Shown: piece after piece, positions 26,246 through 39,511 of the stretch
Layout of the letters: every line of letters starts with the position of its first letter
Numbering within the stretch: the first letter of the stretch is position 1
Assembly (NCBI RefSeq): GCF_047496725.1
Contig: NC_132971.1
Coordinates: 2,244,501 to 2,308,500 of the forward strand
Direction: 5' to 3'
From: Anoplolepis gracilipes
Taxonomy: Eukaryota; Arthropoda; Insecta; Hymenoptera; Formicidae
Length of the DNA: 64,000 bases
Program-made: the position numbers and the translations under genes
Notes under the pieces: model-generated
What the model saw: the letters and a program-made list of their open reading frames with translations, nothing else
What the model was told of the DNA's origin: nothing
Databases searched by the model: none

Positions 26246-29200
26246 GGCTCTACTGTGCGCACGAATAAAAACATGATCGCGCGCACAGAGTAGAAGTGAA
26301 TGCTCGAATAAAAACACGGATGTACAGAGTGATCAGAAAATAATAGCCGTGATTTGATGAGAGTTCGGAGGATCTCGCGAGAGAGAGCTCGCTGAGGAAC
26401 CGTTTTATTACTCTCGAGATTCTGAGGTGCAATTTAATCCGACACTCGCCTCTCTCGCCGTTGGTTTATAAAAACGATAGATACAGGACGCCTAAGATTT
26501 TTTCTCTCATTGAGAATTATAGAATGTTTACATATCACTGTAATCTCGCGAATTTCTATGCTATGCTTCTCGCGGCGGAAGGTGGGATAAATCAGGAAAT
26601 CGATAATTATCAATTTTCAGGCTGACTAAGCACTCTTAAGGCCCGAACCGGTTTGGCATATACGTTTATGAGAACAATCGTAAATCAATTTGAAAGATTG
26701 AACTTTTGACAAACGCCTATGGGTGGCCAGCAGGGTTAGGTCAACATTGAATCACGCGGAAAATAATGACAATTTGTAAATGAACACCGGTTAACGACTG
26801 CGCGGCGAATATTTTATTTTTCATATTATACGTACTCTACGCTTCTTCATCAAGTAATTATCATCAGAATGTAGCGCCAGAGAGAATGTTAAATTAATTT
26901 CTTTTTATAACTGTTATGTTATCCAATTTTCATTATTTTATTTATTTTAGTTTTACAAGAATCTATAGTCTCATAAAATAATTTCAGTCGATATAAAAAA
27001 TTGCATCTGCATTTGTTAATTTCATGTATAACTGAAAGTTCAACACAATGATTATGTAATATGCTCCTTTTACAATTTGAGAATGTTAATTATTTTCAAG
27101 TTGAAAAAATTAAATTACTTAATTACAACTTTTATTTAATTTTTGTAGAAAAGTAAAGCTCTATTTTGAATTGTTCATATATAATGTAAAATATTATAAA
27201 TATTTTGATTATAAAATATAAATTAAATGAATATATTATAGCCCTTCAATTTTAGCATAATTTCAAATCGAATTGATATTAAATTAGTTATTAATCCAAG
27301 TTATGTCCAAAAACGGACAAAGCCTATAATCGTCAGATTACGTTAATCTCTAGAGTAATGAGTATTATTTGTTAATGTCAATCACTGTAATATCCGCGTT
27401 TATCGGATCAATGAATAAAACAATAAAGTTATTTACCATCATGTGGATATTAAAAGAAAAATTAATTCTGGTTTCATGCGTCAGATTAAATTGCGCATCA
27501 TCAGACATGAATAAATTTTGTAATTGTTATAACACTACAAGAAATAATTAAACATTAAACGTTTATTTTTTTACTTCTGCGCTTTTTAATTGTAACACTT
27601 AACATTTTAACACACTCAGCAGTGTTTTTATGTTAAAGATTTCCAACAATCGCATCAAGATCTTATATAAATCATGTATAATTACACTGACTGCCCCATT
27701 TATTCAAGTATTATAGTACTCGAATATTTATTGTTTTTTAACTCTCAGTATAGTAGATATTTAAAAATAGTACAGATTAAAATGAATAACGTATCTTGTA
27801 GAAAAACGCGAGATAAAAAAGTGGCTTATACGGACTTATAATAGAATTAGATTTATAACGTTGAAGAAGAAGAGACGCGAAGGTTAATAAGCTCATCTCG
27901 GATTCTGACGTCGTATCAACGTTGATCCATTCCCATAATCTAAGAATTTCTCCGATCAGAAATTCCGATGATCGTGACCGCAATCGTTGCTTTCCTCTCG
28001 GAGCGCTTTCTCATAGAAGACGCGACGGAATGAGGGGAGAAATGGATAACCGCGTAGAGAGATGCACACCCACCGAGGTTCAAGCACCGCTGCCGCTGCG
28101 CGGTACTGGCGGCATTACTTGTGTGTCTTTTATTTATAAGACGGTGGAGCGCAAAAATGAAAAAAAGCAACGTAGGATTAATCAACGACATTCTTAATAC
28201 TCGCCGCGGGCGATGACGGAAGTTTTCAGGATTGCTACAACGCGTTGCCGCGCAGCCGCGCGGTTTCATGCGGTGCGTGCCATATCGAAGAAATCTCGCA
28301 ATCTCGTGTGCATCGTCGAGCGAATAAATTTACCGACGAAATGCGAGATAAGGCGATTTAACTTTATTAATTAAAGAGCATTAACGCTGAGAGTTCCGTT
28401 TATCATAATAAATTCCTGTTTATTTCATACTATCTTTTGCAAGTAAAAAGATAATTTTACTACCCATTAATATTAATACAAAGTGATTATTTCAAGTTAC
28501 ATTATTTTGGGAAATAAATATTGCTTCAATAATCCTAATTAAATAAATTTTTTTATATTTTAAGTTTTTCGAATAAACTTTAGGACGACAATTTTTCATA
28601 ATATCGAAAACTAAAAAAATTTATCGACATCTATTACAAATAAATATAACAGAGTAGTAAACTTTAATAATATAATTCAAAATTAATTGAAATATTAATA
28701 AAAATATAAATTAATGAGAAAAAAATTTATAATAAATTTTTAAATTGCAAAAATTGTTTCTTCTAAATGCTTAACTTTTTAAAACAATGATGGTCTATCT
28801 TCGAATCCGCGCATGAACTCTCGATGTAGATGTATGACATTAAGCATCTGTCTTTACAATATACTCATGGCGGTGTAGAATTAATAGCGAGTCGCAAGCA
28901 GCAAAGCAAACACAGCGGGCAATTCTGAAAAAAATACTAATCGCGGAAGTGCATCGTGGGCCATACGATCGATTCGATCGGCGCTAATTAACTGTCAAAT
29001 TAACACGAGTTATCGTCCTCTCGAGGGGGCCATGAGGGAAAGGATCTAACCTCCACTATATGCTAGCTATCGCGCATGTTCACTATCGAGATTTATTACG
29101 AGCGTGCAATGCCCTCCGTATTTTTGCATTAAATTTCTTTAATAGCTGGTTAAAGAAATTCAATTAAAAATATGTATTATGGACCATATATATATCTTTA

Positions 29201-32200
29201 AAAAATTTATGCATAAATATATTTTATATTACCTTCTCGTTCGCATAAAATATGGCACGTATTATTTTGCGAAAATATTTTATATTTTATATTGCCGTAA
29301 CTTATCTGCATTACCTGTGTAAATAATGTACAAAAAAACAACGCGCACATTAGCCTCTTAAAGACGCTTGAGGGTAAATTGCACAAGAAGCTACGGATAT
29401 AACGTACGGAAAGGAATGGTTACCTTGGTACCAATATGAATGATAGATGTTATAAAAAGTAGCAACTGCAATGCTATTTTTCATGCAACATCTGATTCCA
29501 GCGATTGTTTATCATTCGTGTCATTCAGTTCAGTGCGTATTCGTTCATTAAAGTGCGAATTTATGTAACATCACGACATACATTTAAATCACGGGTGCAA
29601 AAGAATAGTGAAATCAAATTGTATTTGATATTTTAAAAATAATACATTTTATAATAAATGCGAAATGTTTTTTTAATGAAAAATTTAATTTATAACTTAA
29701 CATCTAAGATAGAGAAATTTACTATCGTAGAGTCATTAAGAACACGGAAGAAAAAGTTTTGCAATTTAAAAATCCATTACAAATTTCTCTCGACGTCTGG
29801 CGCTATTATTTTATACTCTTATAAATTTGTTTCACTTTGTAAAAATTCGGATTCCTGACGAAATACAGTAATCAATTGTTTTTACAAACAGAAAAAACGA
29901 GACATGTACTGTTAATGATGATGGAAGATATTAATTTAAAAGACAAAAGCATATATGTATGCTGTGTCTGTCTACAAAAACAGATAAAAATTAAAAAAAA
30001 AAAAAATATTGATTACAGTACATGGTGTCCCATCGCGCGGTCTTAAAATAAATGACTGTGCAATTGTAAAATTTCGCATCGCAACGTAATGAGATTAGCC
30101 CACGCCATCCATCGCTGATCATAATGACGGACACTTTTTTTCTAATCATTCGTCCAAAGAGTGCTCATTATTTCGCAATTCCCCGGTCTTCAAGTACTAA
30201 GGCGTGCACTTAAGTTGCGCACAATTATTGGCACGATACCGTTCGCGTCGGATTTGCACGCGTGTCGGGTGCATTTTCTCGCGAGGCAAAAAACACGCGG
30301 CGCATACTCGGAAACGCACGACCGGTCGTCAGCTATTCAAACTGCTGAAGAAGACGCTATTCAAACTTCGTGTCCGACGTGATCATAATCACAGAGATCG
30401 TAACAACTAATTCCGGCTTTGCTGGATCAATCAGAGTTGCGTGGCACTCAAAATGGCAAGTACAAGTCTAATCTTAGATTCTTAAAATTTTTCTAAATTA
30501 CACTCGTATTCCTCTTACATGACTCACAATTATAATTATAATCCAAAAATATTACACATCACTCAAAAAAATATTTTGCTAATGCAGAGAGATTTCTAGA
30601 TGTCTCCATTAAAATTTATTGCTACTTTTTGTATCTGTTAGAATATTGTTTGTCACGTATAGAATTTATAGCAGCAACATTCTAGCAAAACCTCTAGAAA
30701 ATTGTCCTTGACAATAGGCCTTAAAGATAGGCATCACAGAAAAATTTTCTGCCTAAATTATACTAATAGTGCGGATATAAATTTTTTTCTCTTCTGTCTC
30801 TGCCATTTAAATTGATTAAGTGCAAAATATATTCAGTGTCACAGTATTTGCTAATTTATCTGCGTCAATTAACTTTTTACACCTAGAAAATTTTTGTTGA
30901 AGTTGCAAGATCATTTTTTTGATGGCATTGAACATCTGTGACTTACTATTAATTCCGATATGTCATAAAGAGATAAGATAAAAATATATGTCATACGCAT
31001 ACATTAAATTCATTTGCAGTATAGAAGAAAGATTATTCTTGCAATTAAAAAAAACAAAAGTTAATTTTTACAATAAATATATAATATACTATAGTACAGT
31101 TGGAATATTCCAATTGTGTATTTCAATTAAAAAAAAAAAAACATTATGTATGTATATACACACACACACAACACATATTATAATGATAATAAATGATCAA
31201 AAAAGCATTCTTGTAAAGGATAAATATAAAAAAAATAAAAGAAAGATTCATAGAAATGATAAAGGAAACCAATGCAAGGTAAGAATATATCGATTGTTGT
31301 GGAATAAATAATGCAGAGTTTACCTCAACTACTCCAACGAGTTCAGACGCAAACGTAACGCGATGCAACAGGTTCGCGGCAAAGAGTGCCGATTGATCGC
31401 GATTCCCACGAATGCGCTGCACACATTGTCGGAAATCGCGGCAATTCTCTCGACGAAGATGCGCGAATATAATCGGCCGGCGTAGAAATTGTCGGTTCCA
31501 CAGTGTTGCGCGCGCAAATCAGAAAAAAAAGCCACGAGACGCTCGCTAAAAATGCTTAATAAATACGACTCCGCGGGACTGTCGATCGGTCAGGACCCGC
31601 GTGTGTTCGTGCGTGTGCGTAAACGGACCCCGGCGTTTTGTCAGAGACGTGCACTTATCCCATCATGCACGCCGCCCTTTCGTTTCTGCCTTTTTTCCCT
31701 TCGGTTTTCTCGCGCTCTACCTCTAGCATTCTACCTCTACCATCTCTCTACCTCACACACATACGTACACAGGCAGATATGCACGCACATGCGTTTTAAG
31801 TACACGCAAAAGCTATGTTTATCATTCCACGGCAGCCTTTCCAACCTTCTCTTTACCCATCATTCGTTCGTCCGATGATTCTACCTTAATACTAGTAACG
31901 ATGTAACGTGTATCTATGCGGTGAGGGTGTAGTTATTGATAAAAAAAATAAAACAGTAAGAATTAAAACAGCGCGCCAAAGCAAATAATTGCTTTTCGAT
32001 TTTAAAAACTGTTTAAGCAAAACTTCTAATATTTAAACGAGACTGATTTGATATTTTTTTCCTTTCAAAAATATTTTATAAGTAACTATTAGTTAATTCA
32101 TTTTTTTAATAATAAAATCTTCGTAAAATAAATTATGTTACGTTTTTTTCAATTTTTAAATTAACCCTCCGTAGTTACACTAAGGATAAAAAACTTTAAT

Positions 32201-33010
32201 AAAAGCACAGGATATCCGTTTTAAATATCTTCGATATGAAAAAAGAGCATCTGATTCCTTGAACAATTGACTTAAAAACTTATTGAATAATATAGTAGAT
32301 ACTTTGAAAAGTAACCCTGAGTTTTATCTAATTTTTTGAAAACCTAGTAAGAAAAGCTTAACAATAAATTCAAAGACCCAGTGTGGTTACGAAAGGTGAG
32401 AAAATACATATTTGCCTATATGAAGGGTTAAAAGAAATAATATATTATAAGTTTGAGTCACATACACATACATATAATAAGAACGTAATAGATTAATATA
32501 TAATTTTTCTCTTTTTTTCAAAAATATGACCTGTAATTGTCATGTAATTGTCAGCTATATAACATCAAAGAGCCAATTTGAATAAATTAAAATATCTTAC
32601 AACGTTATACGAACCTAATATTACTCAAAGATGCGCTTTCCTATGAGAGAAGCATGATTGATCAAGCATATACCTCTTTATAAATTTTGCATAGCGAAAA
32701 AAAAACCATCTCGACAGGGTTGAATCATCACGCACATTCGCGATATTTCTGGCCGAATAATTATAATAAATTCGGTCGCAGCGTGCGATGTTGTTATGGA
32801 CACAAGCATACATATACTACGAACCACAATCGACATGTAGTGGGTCAATTCGATTCCGCCTTTAATGACTACTCGGGAGGCAGTGAAGGAGGGGGAACCT
32901 TTTAATAATCCTTCCCCTTGAACCCCGTTCGATCGGAGGTTCGAAAGTCGCGACAAGGTTAAGTACTTGCTCTCCGCTGTCCGTTCAATGCCCTTCCTTC
33001 CGGTTTTCAA

Positions 33011-33670
33011 CGGGGCAACAAATCGCCGCCGGTTATTGCGACTATTAAGATATTTATCTTTTTTCTTAATGACAAAGTTACGAGACGCGTTTTTTAAATT
33101 TTCAAAGAACGATTTCGCGAATGCGACAAGTTTGTGATAATATTTAAATCGTTCCGAATTGAGAATTAAAATTGAAATTTTTTTAATTATATATAATATT
33201 AAAATAGAGAGGGAAAGAAAGTTCTATTTTGCATTTTAATAAATTTTTATATAATTTTATCGCATAAATTTGATAAAATGTAAAATAGTACTCTCTTTTT
33301 CTCTCGAGATTTAACATATGTAATATATGTATATATATATTATATATTTGATATACTGTATATATATGTATATTATATATGTTAAATCTCGAAAGACAAA
33401 AGAATATTTTACATTTTTATTATACGATAAAATTATATAAAAATTTATTAAAATGCAAAATAGAACTTTCTTTCTCTTTCTATTTTAATATTATATATAA
33501 CTAAAAAATTTTTAATTTTAATTCTCAATTCAAATTGATTTAAATATTATCATTTGTCATTCGCGAAATCGTTTTCTGAAAATGTAAAAAACACGTCACG
33601 TAATTTTGTCGTTGAGAAAAAAGATAAATATCTTAAAAGTCGCAACAACTGGCGGCAATTTGTTGCCCCG
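33011..33670. mobile_element. Foldback element, near-complete palindrome (about 660 bp)
   Basis: The arms start CGGGGCAACAAATCGCCGCC (left) and CGGGGCAACAAATTGCCGCC (right, read inwards on the other strand). They stay complementary through TTGCGACT, AAGATATTTATCTT, the GTCGTxxTTG blocks, TTGAATTGAGAATTAAAA-like and CGAGATTTAACATAT blocks, down to a TA-rich centre near 33,340. There are no coding frames. A GGTTTT is seen near both ends (33,002 and 33,670), but a clean target duplication is not certain. It is a nonautonomous DNA transposon of unassigned family. Confidence 0.8.
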
Positions 33671-35618
33671 GTTTTTGCGACTAATTATTATATAAAAATT
33701 TATATATAAAATACATATATAAAATTTTAATTTATCTATTGTCATTAAATAATGAAATATAAAATATAAAAAGGTTCAGTCATATGCAATTTAATTTAAT
33801 TTTCAATGACACACATATTGAAAAATCAGTAGTAAAAAATATCTACAATTCTACAATGCAAAGAAGATTTATAAAAAGACCGGACGAGGATAATGAAAAG
33901 TTTTCCTTTTGTTCCCTTTTTTAAAGATTCCAGAAAAAGAGGGAAGAAAAAGAGACACAAAGGGACAGAACGTGAAAGGATGGTCACTGGATAATTTCAT
34001 GTCGACGAACGTACTGCATATGCAAGTGCCACTGCAGTCACGACATGGCGAGTGGCTATGTTCGCTATTGTGTATGTCGACACGTATATGTATGTATGTA
34101 CACTACCTTCGGAAAGTTTCTCGACGCATGTATAATAAAAGAGATGACAGAAATTATATTTTTGCGAAATTGCCAGGAATAAAAATTACACGAGATAAGA
34201 GAAATACATATGCATATGAAAAGTTAAGTAGTAATTTTATAAAATTTCCGATTTTCATTACTATAAAAGAATTTCTGTATATACACACACACACACACAC
34301 ATTGCCAATATTCGAAAAGTTTAACATATACATAATCTTGTAAATCGATGATGTAATGTAGTCCGCTTCGATTTTTTTTTTATTTTATTGTTTGTACGCG
34401 TCGCGACTTTCTTACTCCATCTTGAGCTGTGAACATATACGTATAATTTACGATTAAGAAAAGAGCATTTCGCAAGCAAAATATCGGAAGCGCGACCTTT
34501 ACGCAATAAAGTGCGATTGAGATGGCGGAATATATTTTTCTCAATTTAATCGTCTTTGTACGACTGTGTAATGCATCATAAAATATAATTTTGAATTTTA
34601 AATCGCATCGATTAATTAATTTCGCAACGATTAAACGATTTATTAAATATATATATATATATATATATATTTTACTTTAAATTTGCTAAGCTTCTAAAAA
34701 TCATTAAATACATACGATCAATATATTTCAATTTTAAATGAAAAATAAAAAGAAAAATCTATAAGTTTTTAAATATTTTTTTTCATCATCTTAAATATAT
34801 ACATAACGATTATAAATGTAAAATGTAGTTTTTATAATAATAATTTTTATAAATTTATAATAAAATATGAAAAATATAAATATAAATTTAAGATATTAAA
34901 AAATGTTTATTTCTTCTAAATTTGATCAATAAAAAGTCTTTTATAAATATAGATCTGTGCTAATTATTTCGTATATTCTATACTTTACATTTTTAACAGT
35001 ATTTTATATTCACATCACATACATATATTTCAAAATAATAATGAAATACTATTATGTTCATATTATAACTAGCAACACATCTAATGTCTAATTTTTTAAT
35101 ATACACCAACACAAATTAAATTCTTTTTTATTATTACATTATTAAAATACACACACACATTTTTATATTCTTATAGAGATGTAGAATGAGTATTCTGATA
35201 CCTCAAATCGTTTCGGAGATATTCGCTCGTTACGTTTTCCGCGAAATCAAATCCATAAGTGACTCTCTTTTAATAAAAACACGGTTTATAATAGTAGCAG
35301 TTCTTTCTTTCCATAAACCCGTCATTACCTTCCCAACACTAATTTAACTTCGACATTATTATGATTCTACTGCATGTTTTTAAATGCACGAGAGAACGAA
35401 TCTTTGTATTATTCATACTTAATACTGCATTATTTATACTTTTTCTTAAACGCCGTAAAAACGCGCTATCACATGATTAAGAAAAACGTTTCATTGCAAA
35501 ATTACAGTAATTAACATATACGTGTGTATTTAAATCGTTCTCAATAATTTGAATTGAAATAAGGATATTCTTATGTTGTTTAATATATCCTTTCTCTATC
35601 AGACATAAAGAGACTTAC
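33671..35618. other. Gene-free AT-rich region 33.7-35.6 kb
   Basis: Holds (CA)n at about 34,284-34,301, (TA)n at 34,647-34,670 and otherwise AT-rich unique sequence. A 144-codon plus-strand frame (33,909-34,343) has no recognisable domain and includes the (CA)n, so I do not call it. Confidence 0.45.
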
Positions 35619-35834
35619 CAGTGAAGTCGTGCACTCCAAACGTCAGATGCCAAAACACCAAACTCTACGGCGGGTGGCGATCGGGGGGGGGAGGGGGGGA
35701 GCGGAGGAGGGCCGATGCACCCACGAGACGGGCTGTCGTAAAATGATTACGCAACACGCAACTGGTGGCGCACACGCGACGCGGGCGATTGAAAGCAAAA
35801 ACGTCAGTGTCGCGACGAACGTCACCGTCGTTGT
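35619..35834 (-). other. Candidate second noncoding exon of the minus-strand gene
   Basis: Good donor CACTG|GTAAGTCTC (exon end 35,619). An acceptor TACTCGCAG ends at 35,835, behind a long pyrimidine tract made of (CT)n on this strand. There is no ATG in 216 bases on the minus strand, as expected for a 5' UTR exon. A G9AG7 tract lies at 35,683-35,700 on the plus strand (C-tract in the RNA). Confidence 0.35.
35683..35700 (+). repeat. G-tract (G9-A-G7)
   Basis: A run of guanines broken by one A, followed by AGCGGAGGAGGG. It has quadruplex potential on the plus strand. Confidence 0.85.
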
Positions 35835-35934
35835 CTGCGAGTAGATGATTATCGAGTGTACCGTGCCGAGAGAAAGAGATGTACACGCGGATCGAATGCG
35901 CAGCAGAGATAGAGAGAATGTATACGAGAGCGAG

Positions 35935-36040
35935 AGAGAGAAAGGTTGACGACGGACGTCCAAGAGAGAAAGAGAGAGAGAGAGAAAGAGAGAGAGGGAG
36001 AGAAGAAGGGAGAGAGAGAGAGAGAGAAAAAGAAAGAGAG
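35935..36040. repeat. (GA)n / (CT)n tract within the promoter block
   Basis: Imperfect GA-rich run on the plus strand with AAAG interruptions. Such GAGAG runs are binding sites for GAGA-type factors in insects. On the minus strand it forms the pyrimidine tract before the 35,834 acceptor. Confidence 0.85.
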
Positions 36041-36208
36041 ACAGACTCGCGTCTTCGAAAGAGAGCAAGACAAAGAGGTTATATTGAACTATAGGGGCGT
36101 TCACTCACGAAGCACCGCTTTCACAGCCGTGAGAGTAGGGCGCTCCGACTTGACAGCTGAGCAAAAATGGACGAAATCCGCGAACCCGGCACGACAACGT
36201 TCACTCAC

Positions 36209-36350
36209 CACACTGTCCGCGTACTGTCGAGCGCGTCTATGTTCAAATGTTCACTTCACTCAGGAGCTGGCGTTCGTGCGATCTCGGCCGCGCTCGGCTC
36301 CGTCCGTCGCCGGTGTCGCGCTCTCGCGCTCCCTTAAGTTACCTTAGCGA
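36209..36350 (-). promoter_or_regulatory. CpG-rich promoter and candidate first exon of a minus-strand gene
   Basis: On the minus strand this GC-rich block contains no ATG and ends at a near-perfect donor, ACAGTGTG|GTGAGTGA (exon end 36,209). The right limit (start site) is estimated from the change in composition near 36,350. No coding exon for it was found to its left in the window, so its coding part would lie beyond position 1 or the transcript is noncoding. Confidence 0.45.
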
Positions 36351-39019
36351 TATTACACTTGTACTTGCAGACTTACACTATCATTCATAGTCAATATGTA
36401 AATATTTATGTGTCACCGATATGATATCGTTGCGTAACACAAACGAAGAGAGAAATTTCTATCTACACGAAAATTTGACTTGACATCATAGATAACGTTT
36501 TACAATTAATAGATATAATTCTGTGACACACACACGTGTGAGATTAACAATATTTATAATAAAATAAATATTTAGAATAATAAATGTACCGAAAAAAAAT
36601 ATTCATTACCTTTTGCTATAGATTCAGTGCCATGTATGTAAAATATTTACTTGTCTTCGATTTCAAGTGAGTTAGAAAATATAAAGATGATGAAAAATAT
36701 AGAATAAGATGGAAATTTTACTTATCTTAAATTTATTGTCACGTCCTATTTTCTTATGCATTGTATAAATTTACAATTCATATCAAATTTATTCTCATGA
36801 CAACTGAGCTGTAGTACTTACGACTCGAAAAATTTTTAAAAACATGTGTTCCTGCGCGACAAGTTATAATCCCGAAAGCAAGGAGTCTAGTATGTTTCAC
36901 AGAAAAACTGATTGATGACCATTATTATAAATATAAACATCTCTTTCTCTCGTACATGTATGTATATTACCACCACATAGCGAAAAGTGCGACAAGATGC
37001 GAAATTCCAGAGAAGCAATAGAGGTATAGTACTACCATCTCGAGAGGCTCGTTCGAATTTACTCATTTATCTCGTCATTCATGGTTGGTACCAATGACGA
37101 CGACAAATTCTTATCTTCGTTCGGTATTACGATCAATTATCATGAATATGTGAGAGTCACACTCGAACTGGCAAATCTATATTAATCTAAAAATTAGACG
37201 GTCATTTTTTACGCTCCAATCTCAGATTATCGTAAAAATGCAAGTTTATTTCTTTACAAGGAATGAAAAATATATTTTGTTAAATTGAATGCTCTATATA
37301 TATATATATATATATCTCTTTTTTTATATCGTGAATTATTTTATCCAATTATTTTAGACAAATATTTAATTTCTTGTAATTATGTGATGCAATTTTTGTA
37401 TCTAAATGTGTGTCTCTATTTATAAATAATTTTTCCTTTTCCGCGCATGTATTATGTAATACTTACTTATTCAACTGCCCGATATATATTTCACGATATT
37501 ATTTTGATAATGTAACGTGATCTTATATACAGATATATTTAGATAAACGTGACCCAGAAGCAAATGACCGCAATTTAATGAGTTATGAAAACTAAGCGTT
37601 GAAGTCACTAAACGCACGCGACAAGTGACTTGACGATCTCTCCGAGCGAGCTTTCGGCGCGAAGGAAGAGCGGAATTTTTTGGCGTTCAAATCTCTCGAA
37701 CTATAATCACGAACGACGGTCGCTTATTGCAATACAATGCGCTTAAATTTAGCCTGACACGATGGAAGATGCGATGTCTCGGGTGCGAAAAGTTCACTAT
37801 ATCAAATGGGTAATTTGATTACAAACAATTTAGAGCGATTCTCTTGAAATCGAGATAAAAAATGTCCCGTTTCGAGATTTAATACTTCAAATTAATACGA
37901 GGCTCGCATGTTTATAATATTCCATTATAATATATGTAGAATGTTTTATAAACAAGAAAATCAAATACAATTGTAATAATAATAATAGCAACGGTAAATA
38001 TGTTTTATCATTTATACTGCGCAATTATTACATACACTATATCACGTTCCTTTCTTTACCCAATGCATGAACCACATATACATTTTATATATTTTGAATT
38101 TTAAATATAAAAAATGTAATAAAATATAATTAAAAAAAATAATGATAAATGATAAAATAATGAATTAAGAAATCTCTTGTAACTTTTACTGATTTCTAAC
38201 TTTACTTGTTAATACTTTCATCCAATAACCGCTAATTTCTCGTAGAGATAGATTGATCATGAGAAAGATATATTATAATCCCACACACAATAAAAACTGA
38301 GGCAGCTATTTAAGCCTGACAAAGTGAGTCATCGGGAATCGCACCGCTAGCTAATGCGATCAAGCTTATAACGCGATATTCCGCCCTTGTTTATTTCGCT
38401 CATATTTATCTTATCACAGCGTAGGCTCTTCCTATTGGGAGTTACGTGATGTCATCCGAGGAAAGAAAATTATACAAGATTTTCACGCACTCACGCAATT
38501 TGTTATAATAAAATATATTATTTTCTATGAATTATGTGTATTAATTCGTATTGATCGTTGATCGCAATCGACAGGAATCTACTATATCTACCAATGATAT
38601 TGAGGCTCTAGGAGATGAGATTTTTGTTACGTTGACGTGCACATACGTCTTCTAAATTATCTTTTACTTTGTCTTTATTTGCATATATATATATATATAC
38701 TTGACATTCTTCATAAATACAAGTAACATAAATAACAATATTTTCCACAATTAAAACAATAAAATAAAAAGTCGTATTCTTCTCAAAGATTATATATACT
38801 ATAGAAATTTATGCCTTATTCTTTTTTTAAATAATTAAACGCCAGTGAAAAATTGAATAGTTTATTTCCTTTCAAATAACGTTAATTTATTACGAGTTTT
38901 TCGCACTTTCGCAACACGTAACTTTCTTTCTTTAGAGATACGACTCGAAATGACATTTGGCGATATAAATTCTTTAATTATAAAAAAAAAAAAAGAAAAA
39001 ATGAGTAAGGATTTTTACG
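36351..39019. other. Gene-free region between the two divergent promoter blocks
   Basis: About 2.7 kb, AT-rich, with a CpG-bearing patch at 37,590-37,760 and short (TA)n at 37,295-37,316 and 38,684-38,699. No coding frame was seen. It separates the candidate minus-strand start (36.3 kb) from the candidate plus-strand start (39.05 kb). Confidence 0.45.
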
Positions 39020-39041
39020 TGGGGGGGGGAGGGGGGGGGGT
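39020..39041 (+). repeat. G-tract (about G10-A-G10) at the edge of the 39 kb promoter
   Basis: Two guanine runs of about ten, separated by one A, sit immediately before the composition change into the CpG-rich promoter block. It has strong quadruplex potential. Confidence 0.85.
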
Positions 39042-39511
39042 GTGATTTGTCATCGTGAGAGCTATACCGTGTCGGAAAACCGCTCGCGCCATCGGACGTC
39101 GCGTCGTTGTACTATCGACCGTATTATCGTCGTCGTCGTGGTCGTCGACGTCGCGACTTCACCCCCCTGCTCGAGCTCGGCGCTCGGCCGGGACGGCTCG
39201 GTTCAGCTCAGCTCGGAGCTTGAAGCGCCAACGAAGATGGCGACCGGAGGGTAGGGTCGGGTCGGAGACGCGCACCGCAAGGCAACCTCTTCTCCGTGTG
39301 GAGACGGCCGTGACGGATATATTGGGGCGAGCCGCCCGCCCGCTCGAGTCGAAGTCGCTCCGGTGAGTAAGACAGCCGCCGGCCACGTTCACCTCCCTGC
39401 CGAATATATCACGTGTGCGCGTCGCACCTGTCGGCGGCGGCCGCGGGTAACTAACTACATCGCGCGCTTCGGCGGCGCGCCGACGAAATCTCGCGATCCC
39501 TATGCCTTTCG
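39042..39511 (+). promoter_or_regulatory. CpG-rich promoter and candidate first (5' noncoding) exon, probably of the zinc-finger gene
   Basis: After AT-rich DNA the sequence turns abruptly GC- and CpG-rich just after a G-tract. Two good plus-strand splice donors follow: CTCCG|GTGAGTAAG (exon end 39,362) and TTTCG|GTAAGTTCA (exon end 39,511). Short ATG frames occur in between, including AAGATGGCGACC at about 39,234, which gives a five-codon ORF (M-A-T-G-G-stop). No long frame matches a known protein, so a 5' untranslated first exon with alternative donors fits best. The nearest downstream plus-strand gene is the zinc-finger gene, with acceptors at 43,878/43,879 and 43,909/43,910. The link between the two is inferred and no transcript was available to confirm it. 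Confidence 0.5.

Larger units (their letters stand above)
21037..33010. other. Gene-free region 21.0-33.0 kb
   Basis: AT-rich with moderate islands at about 22,010-22,450, 23,470-23,700, 25,200-25,500, 26,000-26,450, 27,850-28,340, 28,930-29,060 (TAATTA-bearing), 30,160-30,420, 31,310-31,880 and 32,700-33,000. A (AAAT)n run lies at about 23,871-23,898 and (CA)n near 31,157. No frame shows domain content and no RNA gene was recognised. Confidence 0.5.

Noticed and set aside
33909..34343. 144-codon plus-strand frame
   Set aside because: Contains a (CA)n run, no splice context or homology I can recognise, AT-rich codon use like its surroundings.
35643..36104. 153-codon minus-strand frame
   Set aside because: Dominated by Leu-Ser from the (GA)/(CT) tract; the splice signals fit untranslated exons better.
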